Source: Venatoribacter pacificus
Lineage (GTDB): Bacteria > Pseudomonadota > Gammaproteobacteria > Pseudomonadales > Oceanobacteraceae
NCBI RefSeq assembly: GCF_025318105.1
Contig: NZ_JAOANI010000004.1
Span: 1 to 64,000, forward strand
Length of the DNA stretch: 64,000 nt
Direction: 5' to 3'
The stretch's first letter is position 1. The number at the start of each line of letters is the position of its first letter. The notes beneath the pieces were generated by a model. It was not told the DNA's origin, did not search any database, and was given only the letters and a program-made list of their open reading frames with translations. This document shows, piece after piece, positions 44,329 through 53,986 of this stretch. A program made the position numbers and the translations under genes.

Positions 44329-45237
44329 ATGACTGACTACAACCTGACGCACTTAAAGCAGCTGGAAGCGGAGAGTATTCATATCATCCGCGAAGTCGCC
44401 GCTGAATTCGACAATCCGGTGATGATGTACTCCATCGGCAAAGATTCTGCTGTGATGCTGCATCTGGCCCGTAAAGCCTTTTATCCGGGCAAACCGCCAT
44501 TTCCGCTGCTGCACGTGGATACCACGTGGAAATTCAAAGAAATGATTGAGTTCCGCGACAAAATGGCCAAAGAAGTGGGCATGGATCTGATCGTACACAT
44601 CAATCAGGAAGGTGTAGAGCAAGGCGTTGGCCCGTTCACCCACGGCTCATCCAAGCACACCGATATCATGAAAACCCAGGGCCTGAAGCAGGCGCTGGAC
44701 AAGTACGGTTTTGACGCCGCCTTTGGTGGTGCGCGCCGCGACGAAGAAAAATCCCGCGCCAAAGAGCGTGTCTATTCTTTCCGTGACAGCAAGCACCGCT
44801 GGGACCCGAAAAACCAGCGTCCGGAATTGTGGAATATCTACAACGGCAAAGTAAACAAAGGCGAAAGCATCCGCGTTTTCCCACTGTCGAACTGGACCGA
44901 GCTGGATATCTGGCAATACATCTACCTCGAAAACATCAACATCGTACCGCTGTACTATTCCGCCAAGCGTCCGGTGGTTGAGCGTGACGGCATGCTGATT
45001 ATGGTCGACGACGAGCGCATGCCTTTAAAAGAAGACGAAGTACCGGAAATGAAATCCGTACGCTTCCGCACCCTGGGCTGCTATCCGCTGACCGGTGCGG
45101 TCGAATCTGAGGCAGAAACCCTGCCGGAAATTATTCAGGAAATGCTGCTGACCACGACATCTGAGCGTCAGGGCCGTGCTATCGACCACGATTCATCGGG
45201 TTCGATGGAGAAGAAAAAGCAAGAGGGGTACTTCTGA
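44329..45237 (+). CDS. cysD: Sulfate adenylyltransferase small subunit CysD
   Basis: 302-residue PAPS-reductase-fold subunit that, with CysN, makes adenosine 5'-phosphosulfate. The PP-loop is MMYSIGKDSAVMLHLARKAF, followed by PLLHVDTTWKFKEMI, FGGARRDEEKSRAKERV and LSNWTELDIWQYIYLE. It is followed after one base by cysN. Upstream (44220-44290) there is AT-rich sequence with TATATT-like boxes, which may hold a CysB-type promoter; not resolved. Confidence 0.97.
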   Translation: MTDYNLTHLKQLEAESIHIIREVAAEFDNPVMMYSIGKDSAVMLHLARKAFYPGKPPFPLLHVDTTWKFKEMIEFRDKMAKEVGMDLIVHINQEGVEQGVGPFTHGSSKHTDIMKTQGLKQALDKYGFDAAFGGARRDEEKSRAKERVYSFRDSKHRWDPKNQRPELWNIYNGKVNKGESIRVFPLSNWTELDIWQYIYLENINIVPLYYSAKRPVVERDGMLIMVDDERMPLKEDEVPEMKSVRFRTLGCYPLTGAVESEAETLPEIIQEMLLTTTSERQGRAIDHDSSGSMEKKKQEGYF

Positions 45238-45238
45238 T

Positions 45239-46852
45239 ATGTCACACCAATCCGATCTGATCGCTGCCGATATTCTTGAGTACCTGAAGCAGCACGAAAA
45301 CAAAGAACTGCTGCGCTTTTTAACCTGCGGCAACGTTGACGATGGCAAATCGACCCTCATCGGTCGTCTGCTGTTTGATTCCAAAATGATCTACGAAGAT
45401 CAACTGGCATCCGTCACCAAAGACAGCGGCAAAGTCGGCACCACCGGCGACCGCCCCGATCTCGCCTTATTGGTCGATGGCTTACAGGCAGAGCGCGAGC
45501 AAGGCATCACCATTGACGTAGCCTACCGCTACTTCAGTACCGCCAAGCGCAAATTCATCATTGCCGACACACCAGGGCACGAACAGTACACCCGCAACAT
45601 GGCCACCGGTGCCTCCACCTGCGACCTGGCGATTATTCTGATCGACGCCCGTTATGGCGTGCAGACCCAAACCAAACGCCACAGCTTTATCGCCTCATTG
45701 CTGGGTATTAAGCACCTGGTCGTTGCGGTTAACAAAATGGACCTGCTCGACTTCAGCGAAGAGCGCTTTAACCAGATCCGCGAAGACTACCTCGACTTCG
45801 CCAAAAACCTGAATCTGGAACTGAGCGCCATTCACTTTGTACCGATGTCCGCCCTCGACGGCGACAACGTGGTCGAGCGCAGCACGCGCGCCGCCTGGTA
45901 TACCGGCCAGACGCTGATGGAAATTCTCGAAAGCGTGGAAATTGCCAAGGACAAAAACCTGGAAAACTTCCGCTTGCCAGTACAGTACGTTAACCGTCCG
46001 AACCTCGACTTCCGTGGTTTCTGCGGCACCATCGCCTCCGGCATCGTCAAACCCGGCGATACCATCATGGCGCTGCCATCACAGAAAACCAGCAAGGTTG
46101 AAAGCATCGTGACCTTCGACGGCAACCTCGAAGAAGCCTTCGCCGGTCAGGCCGTTACCCTGACCCTGGAAGACGAAATCGACATCAGCCGTGGCGACGT
46201 TATCGTTAAGCTCAACGACCTGCCAACCGTGGGTAAAAAACTCAACGCCGACATCGTATGGATGACCGAAAACCCACTGGTTCCGGGAAAACCCTACGAC
46301 CTGAAATTCGCCTCCAGCTCAACCGCCGGTACCGTCAGCAAGATTCACCATCTGGTGGACGTCAACACGCTGGAACAGAGCCTGGCTGATCAGGTAAACC
46401 TGAACGAAATCGCCCTGGTGGAAGTCTCGCTGGATAAAGCCGTACCTTTTGACTGCTATAGCAGAATTCCGGGTACCGGCGCATTCATCATCATCGACCG
46501 CCTGAGCAACGTCACCATTGGTGCCGGCATGATCGTCGGCGCAGCCAGCGCCTCCGACGACAACACCCCGGTAACCGCTGCGGAAAAAGCCCGTCGCTTT
46601 AACCAGAAGCCAGCCATCATCGCCGTTAACGCCGTGAATGCTGAGCAAGTGGTTCAGGGCCTCGACCGCCGTCTGTTTGAAATGGGACGCGTAGCAGCCA
46701 TTGCCAGCAACGAACACGCCCAGCTTCTGAAAGACGCGGGTCTGGTGGTTCTGGTAGCCGGCGGTGCCGATGGCGCCGACATCAGCCTCGCCGCCGATCA
46801 GGAAAGCCTCGACTCCCTGATCGCCGACCTGCAGGAACAAGGGGTTATCTGA
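45239..46852 (+). CDS. cysN: Sulfate adenylyltransferase GTPase subunit CysN
   Basis: 537 residues from MSHQSDLIAADILEYLKQHEN; ATG begins one base after the cysD stop (TGATATG). GTPase motifs are GNVDDGKSTLIGRLL (G1), ADTPGHEQYTRNM (G3) and AVNKMD (G4). The protein is longer than E. coli CysN (475). The extra about 60 C-terminal residues (AVNAVNAEQVVQGLDRRLFEMGRVAAIASNEH) look like a remnant of the APS-kinase domain found in CysNC fusions but lack a P-loop. Confidence 0.95.
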   Translation: MSHQSDLIAADILEYLKQHENKELLRFLTCGNVDDGKSTLIGRLLFDSKMIYEDQLASVTKDSGKVGTTGDRPDLALLVDGLQAEREQGITIDVAYRYFSTAKRKFIIADTPGHEQYTRNMATGASTCDLAIILIDARYGVQTQTKRHSFIASLLGIKHLVVAVNKMDLLDFSEERFNQIREDYLDFAKNLNLELSAIHFVPMSALDGDNVVERSTRAAWYTGQTLMEILESVEIAKDKNLENFRLPVQYVNRPNLDFRGFCGTIASGIVKPGDTIMALPSQKTSKVESIVTFDGNLEEAFAGQAVTLTLEDEIDISRGDVIVKLNDLPTVGKKLNADIVWMTENPLVPGKPYDLKFASSSTAGTVSKIHHLVDVNTLEQSLADQVNLNEIALVEVSLDKAVPFDCYSRIPGTGAFIIIDRLSNVTIGAGMIVGAASASDDNTPVTAAEKARRFNQKPAIIAVNAVNAEQVVQGLDRRLFEMGRVAAIASNEHAQLLKDAGLVVLVAGGADGADISLAADQESLDSLIADLQEQGVI

Positions 46853-46879
46853 CCCCTGCCCGCAGGCTGAAACGCTGAC

Positions 46880-46916
46880 AAAAAAGCCCCACCGGAAACG
46901 GCGGGGCTTTTTTTAT
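46880..46916 (+). terminator. Terminator after cysN
   Basis: GCCCC and GGGGC arms with an inner CC/GG around GGAAAC, followed by TTTTTTT; AAAAAA on the left, so it could act in both directions. Confidence 0.88.
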
Positions 46917-47089
46917 CGGCTGCGAGTAGCTGCTGCCAACCTGGCCACCAGACAATATCCGCTTCACTGCTGCCATCATCGGCACACCACACTGAGCGCG
47001 ACGGTCTGCGGCGAACACTGCAACACAAGGCCACAGCGCGGGCTTTCGCGCAGATTAGTAACTCTTTGAAAAATCTCAGAAAAAAATGT

Positions 47090-47117
47090 TTGACAGGTAA
47101 AAGAATGCTGGCATAAT
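47090..47117 (+). promoter_or_regulatory. Promoter of tRNA-Met
   Basis: TTGACA, 16 bases, CATAAT, then ACGCGCC. The same layout as the tRNA-Leu promoter, including the GC-rich discriminator. Confidence 0.82.
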
Positions 47118-47177
47118 ACGCGCCACTTGAACGGAGCAATGCGGCAAGCACTGGTAACTTCTTTCAGGTAACAATGT

Positions 47178-47254
47178 GGCTATGTAGCTCAGCTGGTTAG
47201 AGCACAGCATTCATAATGCTGGGGTCACTGGTTCAAGTCCAGTCATAGCTACCA
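47178..47254 (+). tRNA. tRNA-Met (CAT)
   Basis: 77 bases with encoded CCA. Anticodon stem CAGCA/TGCTG, loop TTCATAA. The acceptor begins GGCTATG and the body resembles elongator tRNA-Met of E. coli (GGTTAGAGCA, GGGTCACTGG). The initiator tRNA would have an unpaired first base and three G-C pairs in the anticodon stem, not seen here. Confidence 0.95.
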
Positions 47255-47262
47255 CGAATTCT

Positions 47263-47299
47263 AAAGCCCGCGAAGTATGCAAATACTCGCGGGCTTTTT
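47263..47299 (+). terminator. Terminator after tRNA-Met
   Basis: AAAGCCCGCG, one bulged A, AGTAT, loop GCAA, ATACT, CGCGGGC, then TTTTTC. Confidence 0.88.
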
Positions 47300-47381
47300 C
47301 GTTTAAGCAATAATTTCCCGCCTCCGACAGCCCCCCTTTTTACTTAAATGCTTTTTTAACTAACAGCACGTCATCTGACTA

Positions 47382-47480
47382 CCCTTCGCCCTGAGCTTGT
47401 CGAAGGGTTATTTTTTCAGCTGCCACCGAAAAGACGCCGTTCGCCCTGAGCCTGTCGAAGGGTTATTTTTCTCAGCTGCC
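47382..47480. repeat. Duplicated palindromic element at the distal CRISPR end
   Basis: Two copies of a unit TTCGCCCTGAGCYTGTCGAA plus GGGTTATTTTT and CAGCTGCC (47382-47424 and 47440-47480). The unit contains a hairpin (CCCTTCG/CGAAGGG in the first copy) followed by T residues. It ends in bases matching the CRISPR repeat start; in the second copy that end is the last, degenerate repeat of the array. The first copy therefore carries a truncated repeat remnant. Confidence 0.75.
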
Positions 47481-50400
47481 TGTGCGGCAGCGAACCCGTC
47501 GGCTGAAAAGTGAAGAGAGCTATCTGATTTCTGAGCTGCCTGTGCGGCAGCGAACATAACGACAGACGCCGGCTCAAACGCTGCAATTTTCTGAGCTGCC
47601 TGTGCGGCAGCGAACTCCGGCAAACTCCGCTTCGATCGCTTTGTTAATTTCTGAGCTGCCTGTGCGGCAGCGAACGCGGCTTGTGCCGCTTTTGCCGCCG
47701 TCATTGTTTTCTGAGCTGCCTGTGCGGCAGCGAACTCTGCGTACAGATTTTTTGGGTCCCCCATGGTTTTCTGAGCTGCCTGTGCGGCAGCGAACCGTAA
47801 GCGGATTTGCCGCGGTAAACGCGTGGCTTTCTGAGCTGCCTGTGCGGCAGCGAACAATAAACACACCGACGAGCTGTACGACTCGCTTTTCTGAGCTGCC
47901 TGTGCGGCAGCGAACGGGGGGAAGGTAGAAGGGAGATCATTATCTGTTTTCTGAGCTGCCTGTGCGGCAGCGAACAGCTTTTCTTTCAAGGTAACGAGGA
48001 TGATAATTTTCTGAGCTGCCTGTGCGGCAGCGAACACTCCATTCTGCGCACTTCGCACACTCAAACTTTTCTGAGCTGCCTGTGCGGCAGCGAACATTGC
48101 ATGATTGTGGCGGGTGCATTTTTGCCATTTCTGAGCTGCCTGTGCGGCAGCGAACTTTAAAGCGCTTTTTCATATCACTTACTCCGTTTTCTGAGCTGCC
48201 TGTGCGGCAGCGAACCGTCCATACTTGCGAAACGCGCTTATCGTTCTTTTCTGAGCTGCCTGTGCGGCAGCGAACCTTCGCAGTTTCCAGTGTAGCGAAA
48301 TCAACCGTTTCTGAGCTGCCTGTGCGGCAGCGAACTTTTAGAAATCAGGATTTATGCGGGCTGTAGATTTCTGAGCTGCCTGTGCGGCAGCGAACATGCA
48401 CCAAGGGCGCATACCGGGCAATCAAAGATTTCTGAGCTGCCTGTGCGGCAGCGAACCACCACCTCAGCCAGAATCCGCACATGGGTCTTTTCTGAGCTGC
48501 CTGTGCGGCAGCGAACGATTGTTATCACGCAGCAATGCAGATGCCCTGTTTCTGAGCTGCCTGTGCGGCAGCGAACCTGCCAAGCTCAGAACGCGGCATC
48601 CGTAAAAATTTCTGAGCTGCCTGTGCGGCAGCGAACGGCCGCTATTGCGGCCAGCAGCGTATTTATGCTTTCTGAGCTGCCTGTGCGGCAGCGAACGCGA
48701 TACCCACGCAGTGCCGCCCGAACATTAATTTCTGAGCTGCCTGTGCGGCAGCGAACCTCACAAGTGCGTGGTGGTCTGTGGTTGTGATTTTCTGAGCTGC
48801 CTGTGCGGCAGCGAACGCCAGTACCGGTAATCAGCGCCGCCGTGGCATTTTCTGAGCTGCCTGTGCGGCAGCGAACGAATTCGCTAAGCTATCGTCAATG
48901 CCCAATGTTTTCTGAGCTGCCTGTGCGGCAGCGAACGCTGGGATTGCCAGCGCTCGTTACCGCTCAAATTTCTGAGCTGCCTGTGCGGCAGCGAACATGG
49001 CGGAACAGCAGGCGGCCGCATCTGCCATTTTCTGAGCTGCCTGTGCGGCAGCGAACGCCTGATGAGCCTTGAATACGCTGCTGCCCGTTTTCTGAGCTGC
49101 CTGTGCGGCAGCGAACTCAGCACCGCCCATCACATGGCGCAGCACCTGTTTCTGAGCTGCCTGTGCGGCAGCGAACGCTCATAACCCGCGAACCAACAGG
49201 GTCTGTTGTTTCTGAGCTGCCTGTGCGGCAGCGAACGGTTGCTACGCCGCCGGCAACGGCAAGCACAATTTCTGAGCTGCCTGTGCGGCAGCGAACGCGA
49301 GCAATAAAAACAGATATTTCATTTCAGATTTCTGAGCTGCCTGTGCGGCAGCGAACTTCTGCCGGTTGTTCCACTTGCCGCAGCTCTTTTTCTGAGCTGC
49401 CTGTGCGGCAGCGAACGCCAACAATGCCGTCGCGGCTGAAACCCTTCATTTCTGAGCTGCCTGTGCGGCAGCGAACATGTGGGGCTGCCTGGTCATGGTA
49501 AGTCTTATTTTCTGAGCTGCCTGTGCGGCAGCGAACGATTATGTGGAGTTATCGCAGCCGGTGGAGTTTTTCTGAGCTGCCTGTGCGGCAGCGAACGCAT
49601 TGCAGCCGGTGGGCGTGAATCATGATTATTTCTGAGCTGCCTGTGCGGCAGCGAACAGGTCAAGGATGTCTTCGATCATAGTGTCACCTTTCTGAGCTGC
49701 CTGTGCGGCAGCGAACGGCATCCGCTGGCCTTGGACTGTTTACATTGCTTTCTGAGCTGCCTGTGCGGCAGCGAACTATGCCCACATGGATAATTACCGC
49801 GCCATGGCTTTCTGAGCTGCCTGTGCGGCAGCGAACGGTAGGCTGAGTTTTCACTAGTCACTGTAAACTTTCTGAGCTGCCTGTGCGGCAGCGAACACGT
49901 TAAAGTGGCGGGTGATGGGACTCAGGATTTTCTGAGCTGCCTGTGCGGCAGCGAACGGCGAGCAGTTAGTAAGACTGGCAGATTCTCTTTTCTGAGCTGC
50001 CTGTGCGGCAGCGAACCAGCCCTCGGTGCGCTCTTCGTGACTGCTGTTTTTCTGAGCTGCCTGTGCGGCAGCGAACTGTCGTACTGCAGCCCCATGTGAA
50101 TTTCACCATTTCTGAGCTGCCTGTGCGGCAGCGAACGTGCTACGAAGTTAGACCTTCACTGCCGAACATTTCTGAGCTGCCTGTGCGGCAGCGAACAGCA
50201 TCGTTTTACGACGTTGCTTTGTTTTCATTTTCTGAGCTGCCTGTGCGGCAGCGAACTGACCCATCAGAAATCTCTTTCATGCGATCTATTTCTGAGCTGC
50301 CTGTGCGGCAGCGAACTGCCTGTACCGCTGCAGCGAAAAGCCAGGGATTTTCTGAGCTGCCTGTGCGGCAGCGAACTTTAGACGCGGCGGACTGGCAGTG

Positions 50401-52240
50401 ATTCAGTTCTTTCTGAGCTGCCTGTGCGGCAGCGAACCTCAAAAACGGCGCGGCTCACGAACTCTTCAGTTTCTGAGCTGCCTGTGCGGCAGCGAACGAG
50501 CGGGCCATACTCCGAAATATGCACACACTTTTCTGAGCTGCCTGTGCGGCAGCGAACCAGGAAATTCAGCGTCAGCGCGGGGACATTCATTTCTGAGCTG
50601 CCTGTGCGGCAGCGAACGGCGTGGGTTTTGGTTAAGAGCTAATTACAGGTTTCTGAGCTGCCTGTGCGGCAGCGAACGAAACCACATGAGTAATCCGTGG
50701 GTAAGGTTCTTTCTGAGCTGCCTGTGCGGCAGCGAACCGGCGGCGCATAACGTGGCGCTCAAACAATATTTTCTGAGCTGCCTGTGCGGCAGCGAACGTC
50801 GCAAGGAGCCGCGCCTCACGCACTTTACCTTTCTGAGCTGCCTGTGCGGCAGCGAACGCTCCCACTCGGTGCGCGTCTTCGTATTGGAATTTCTGAGCTG
50901 CCTGTGCGGCAGCGAACGCCAATCCAATCCGGAACGCCATAAATGCTTTTTTCTGAGCTGCCTGTGCGGCAGCGAACGCCTCTCAGGTTAAGGGTGGCGT
51001 TCCGTGCGTTTTCTGAGCTGCCTGTGCGGCAGCGAACAGAAAATCTGCGCTTGAGGTTGAACGCCTTCATTTCTGAGCTGCCTGTGCGGCAGCGAACCTC
51101 ATAAACTCATTGCAATTCGTGTGGATGGTTTTCTGAGCTGCCTGTGCGGCAGCGAACTAATGCGTGATAATCCACTGCGCTTTGCCAATTTTCTGAGCTG
51201 CCTGTGCGGCAGCGAACGAACAATTGCCCTACGGCCCCGACGCTCTGCCTTTCTGAGCTGCCTGTGCGGCAGCGAACTGGGGAGGGTGTATGGGCCGCAG
51301 CGTAAACAATTTCTGAGCTGCCTGTGCGGCAGCGAACGTGCTGATTGTGGGTATCGCGACCATTGCGCTTTTCTGAGCTGCCTGTGCGGCAGCGAACGGA
51401 GCGTAGCGCCGAGACTGTTAGGGGGTATTTTTCTGAGCTGCCTGTGCGGCAGCGAACTCTCAGCGTGGTCATCACTTGCTGATGGCGATTTTCTGAGCTG
51501 CCTGTGCGGCAGCGAACTCAATTACCGCCATTTTTTGCCTCCCCTCTCATTTCTGAGCTGCCTGTGCGGCAGCGAACGTGGCTTTGGCGATGGCGGCGCG
51601 TATCATGTCGTTTCTGAGCTGCCTGTGCGGCAGCGAACCTTTCTTATCCGACCGTGTACGGGATCGCAAATTTCTGAGCTGCCTGTGCGGCAGCGAACCA
51701 AGCGTTGCGCCGTCGCTGGTAAGTCCATCATTTCTGAGCTGCCTGTGCGGCAGCGAACGGAGCCTTACATCGTTTCTGGATTCTCAGCGTTTTCTGAGCT
51801 GCCTGTGCGGCAGCGAACAAAGACGGAGGAAGACTTGCCATGATCTCTTTTTTCTGAGCTGCCTGTGCGGCAGCGAACTTTGACCGGCCACGAACAAACA
51901 CACGGTGATATTTTCTGAGCTGCCTGTGCGGCAGCGAACTTCTGGCCGAAACACATCGCCGTCAGGACAGTTTTCTGAGCTGCCTGTGCGGCAGCGAACT
52001 AGCCGTCTGGGATTTCTTGCTCTGGTAACAATTTCTGAGCTGCCTGTGCGGCAGCGAACAGTCTGATTCGTCTGGTGTTCGGGGTTCAGAATTTCTGAGC
52101 TGCCTGTGCGGCAGCGAACATTGTGTTGACTGACACCTTTCCTTTTTGTAATTTCTGAGCTGCCTGTGCGGCAGCGAACAACAACCAGCGCAGAAGAAAA
52201 ATACGTCATGATTTTCTGAGCTGCCTGTGCGGCAGCGAAC
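47468..52240 (-). CRISPR. Type I-F CRISPR array, 80 repeats and 79 spacers
   Basis: Eighty copies of a 28-bp repeat. In crRNA sense (minus strand) it starts GTTCGCTGCCGCACAGGCAG and ends CTCAGAAA; the CTGCC/GGCAG arms form the Cas6f stem. All copies appear identical except the one at 47468-47495 (CTCAG for CTGAG in plus-strand reading), marking the leader-distal end. Of 79 spacers 74 are 32 bp and five are 33 bp (those ending just before the repeats at 48429, 50410, 51611, 51912 and 52213). The sums match the total span exactly. The leader side is at 52240, next to the cas operon. No spacer duplication was found by reading. The uniform repeats indicate active maintenance. Confidence 0.98.
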
Positions 52241-52285
52241 TAGAGCATTTTCTATCTAATCGCTTGATTATTAAAGAACTTCAGA
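52241..52285 (-). promoter_or_regulatory. CRISPR leader with IHF site
   Basis: AT-rich leader between the cas-operon terminator and the first repeat. On the minus strand 52269-52257 reads AATCAAGCGATTA, a perfect match to the IHF consensus WATCAANNNNTTR, 16 bases from the repeat junction. IHF bending is needed for integration in type I-E and I-F systems. No strong sigma-70 promoter could be fixed by eye, though TAATAAT occurs within it. Confidence 0.75.
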
Positions 52286-52324
52286 GAAAAAGCCTGCTTC
52301 ACCCTTTTTATAATGAAGCAGGCT
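52286..52324 (-). terminator. Terminator of the cas operon
   Basis: On the minus strand AGCCTGCTTCA, a 12-base loop, TGAAGCAGGCT, then TTTTTC. A perfect 11-bp stem about 45 bases after the cas6f stop. It separates cas mRNA from the array transcript. Confidence 0.88.
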
Positions 52325-52370
52325 AACTCTTTGATTTTTAAGGCGGTTAGTGCATCACCTTAAAAAAGGG

Positions 52371-52937
52371 TCAAAACCACGGGACGGTCGCATCCGGGCT
52401 TAATCCGTAACGATTAAACTCGCCACCTTCTTGCTTCTCCTGCAATGTACTTCTTTCGATAAACAGGCAAAACGGTTGGGCGGTGCTGTGGCTGCGCAGA
52501 TGTACATAGGGCAGGTTAGGTTTGCGTTCTATGGTTGCCGGAATCGCTTCTGTTGCCTGCCCGGCTGTTTCTCCTTTGCGTTTCATGCGGCGTCTGCGCA
52601 TCCGCTCGGCGTTGGTTTTAAATTGTTTACGCCGGAACGTGCAGTGCTGGGCATGCTCTGGCACGGGTTTGATGTCGGTCATGCGTACATGGTCACGCAT
52701 GCCTTTCAGCCAGTCTTCCTGCATCAGGCTGCGCAAGGTGCTTTCGCTGCTGTGCAGGCGTAATACATTCCCGACGCCACGAGGGTTAAGGCTGTAGTGC
52801 GGAAAGCTGATGCCAATATCACTGCGCTGTTGTTGTACCAGCGCTATGTGCAGGCGGCCATAGAGCGCGCCCAGTAACTGGGCGGCACTGGTTTCCGGGT
52901 CGGGCTGCACGTTCAGTTCAAGGTAGTGTGTTGTCAT
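52371..52937 (-). CDS. cas6f: CRISPR endoribonuclease Cas6f (Csy4)
   Basis: Cleaves pre-crRNA at the base of the repeat hairpin and stays bound to it. 188 residues from MTTHYLELNVQPDPE, preceded by GGTGAGG; an in-frame extension upstream overlaps cas7f and is rejected. Catalytic H30 (GRLHIALV) corresponds to His29 of the P. aeruginosa protein. The Arg-rich helix RMRRRRMKRKGE should read the hairpin groove, and VHLRSHSTAQPF carries the active-site Ser region. The chain ends in VPWF as in other Csy4 proteins. Confidence 0.96.
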   Translation of the reverse strand: MTTHYLELNVQPDPETSAAQLLGALYGRLHIALVQQQRSDIGISFPHYSLNPRGVGNVLRLHSSESTLRSLMQEDWLKGMRDHVRMTDIKPVPEHAQHCTFRRKQFKTNAERMRRRRMKRKGETAGQATEAIPATIERKPNLPYVHLRSHSTAQPFCLFIERSTLQEKQEGGEFNRYGLSPDATVPWF

Positions 52938-52941
52938 GGCC

Positions 52942-53964
52942 TCACCCTGCATCACCAAATACACCGCCACGGATTAAGGTGGCGATCACGAAGTGTTGTT
53001 GATTCTGTTCCGGTACTTTGTCTTTCAGTACCCAACCATCCAGCAGGTTGTAAAAATCCATTTTTTCTTTTGGCTGACGATACGCTTTACCCTGGGTGGT
53101 AACAGAACCATAAGGTTCTACGGCAATTGGGCCATTGCTTTGCGCATCCGGGTACCAGGTGTCGATGGTGCGCAGTGCATTACCGATTTTTTGTGAATGC
53201 ATGGCGGCAACATCCGCAACGTGGTAAAGGGTTTTACTTTTTTTGCTGTTGGATTTATCCAGAATTAATTCCTGCGATGGAAATACTTCCTGCCCTTCGC
53301 CAAGTCGTACAAAGGCGGTAATTTGCAGCAGCACATGTTCTTTGCCGGCTAATCCGGCTTCCATTAATGCGGCGAGTTCGGATAGTTTTCCGGCGTCTGC
53401 GGCTGGCGCTTTCAGTTCCGTCATGGAATGCGTTAACGCATCAAAGCACCATTCTGATACGGCGCGGCCACCTTGCAGGCGGGCAACGGTTACTTCCACC
53501 TGTTCTGCGCCAATACGGTTGCGCCATAAAAAGCGACCATTGGCCAGGTTGGCCGCGTAACGCTGGGCCAGTTCACCCAGGCCTGCGTTCTGAATATAAC
53601 CGGCAACGGTGGCCAGTAATTTTTCGCGGTAGGCCGATTCATTACAGGCAGATGGTTCACCTACCCCACTGAGTACGCGCAGGGTAAATTGTACTTTCAG
53701 GGTGTCGGCATCGGCGGGTAATGCGGCAACATCGACGGTTTGCAGATTAGGGTTTTCAATCGCAGCATCCAGCTTAGCCGGGTCCTGATCTTTGGTTTTC
53801 AGACGATTAGAGATCGTACCGCGCACCGATTTTTCACGGATGGATACGGGCTGCCAGTGATTATCGTGGCGGTTATCCCACTCGCCGGAAAATAACAGCG
53901 CATCGGACACGTCCAGTTTGCGTTCAAATGCTAATACGGAAGCGGTTTTAAGTTCATTAGTCAT
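52942..53964 (-). CDS. cas7f: Cascade backbone subunit Cas7f (Csy3)
   Basis: 340-residue RAMP protein that forms the six-subunit filament on crRNA. Typical blocks are ASVLAFERKLDVSDALLFSGEW, VRGTISNRLK and GRFLWRNRIGAEQVEV, with a C-terminal FVIATLIRGGVFGDAG. Length matches P. aeruginosa Csy3 (342). It is separated from cas6f by four bases and from cas5f by 22. Confidence 0.97.
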   Translation of the reverse strand: MTNELKTASVLAFERKLDVSDALLFSGEWDNRHDNHWQPVSIREKSVRGTISNRLKTKDQDPAKLDAAIENPNLQTVDVAALPADADTLKVQFTLRVLSGVGEPSACNESAYREKLLATVAGYIQNAGLGELAQRYAANLANGRFLWRNRIGAEQVEVTVARLQGGRAVSEWCFDALTHSMTELKAPAADAGKLSELAALMEAGLAGKEHVLLQITAFVRLGEGQEVFPSQELILDKSNSKKSKTLYHVADVAAMHSQKIGNALRTIDTWYPDAQSNGPIAVEPYGSVTTQGKAYRQPKEKMDFYNLLDGWVLKDKVPEQNQQHFVIATLIRGGVFGDAG

Positions 53965-53986
53965 AATGTATTCCTTGTTACGTCAC

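Noticed and set aside
47408..52209. Many long open frames on both strands inside the CRISPR array, with repeated products such as SELPVRQRT, FLSCLCGSE or FAAAQAAQK
   Set aside because: The repeat plus spacer unit is 60 bp, a multiple of three, so repeats stay in frame and stops are rare. The products are repeat translations without ribosome binding sites.
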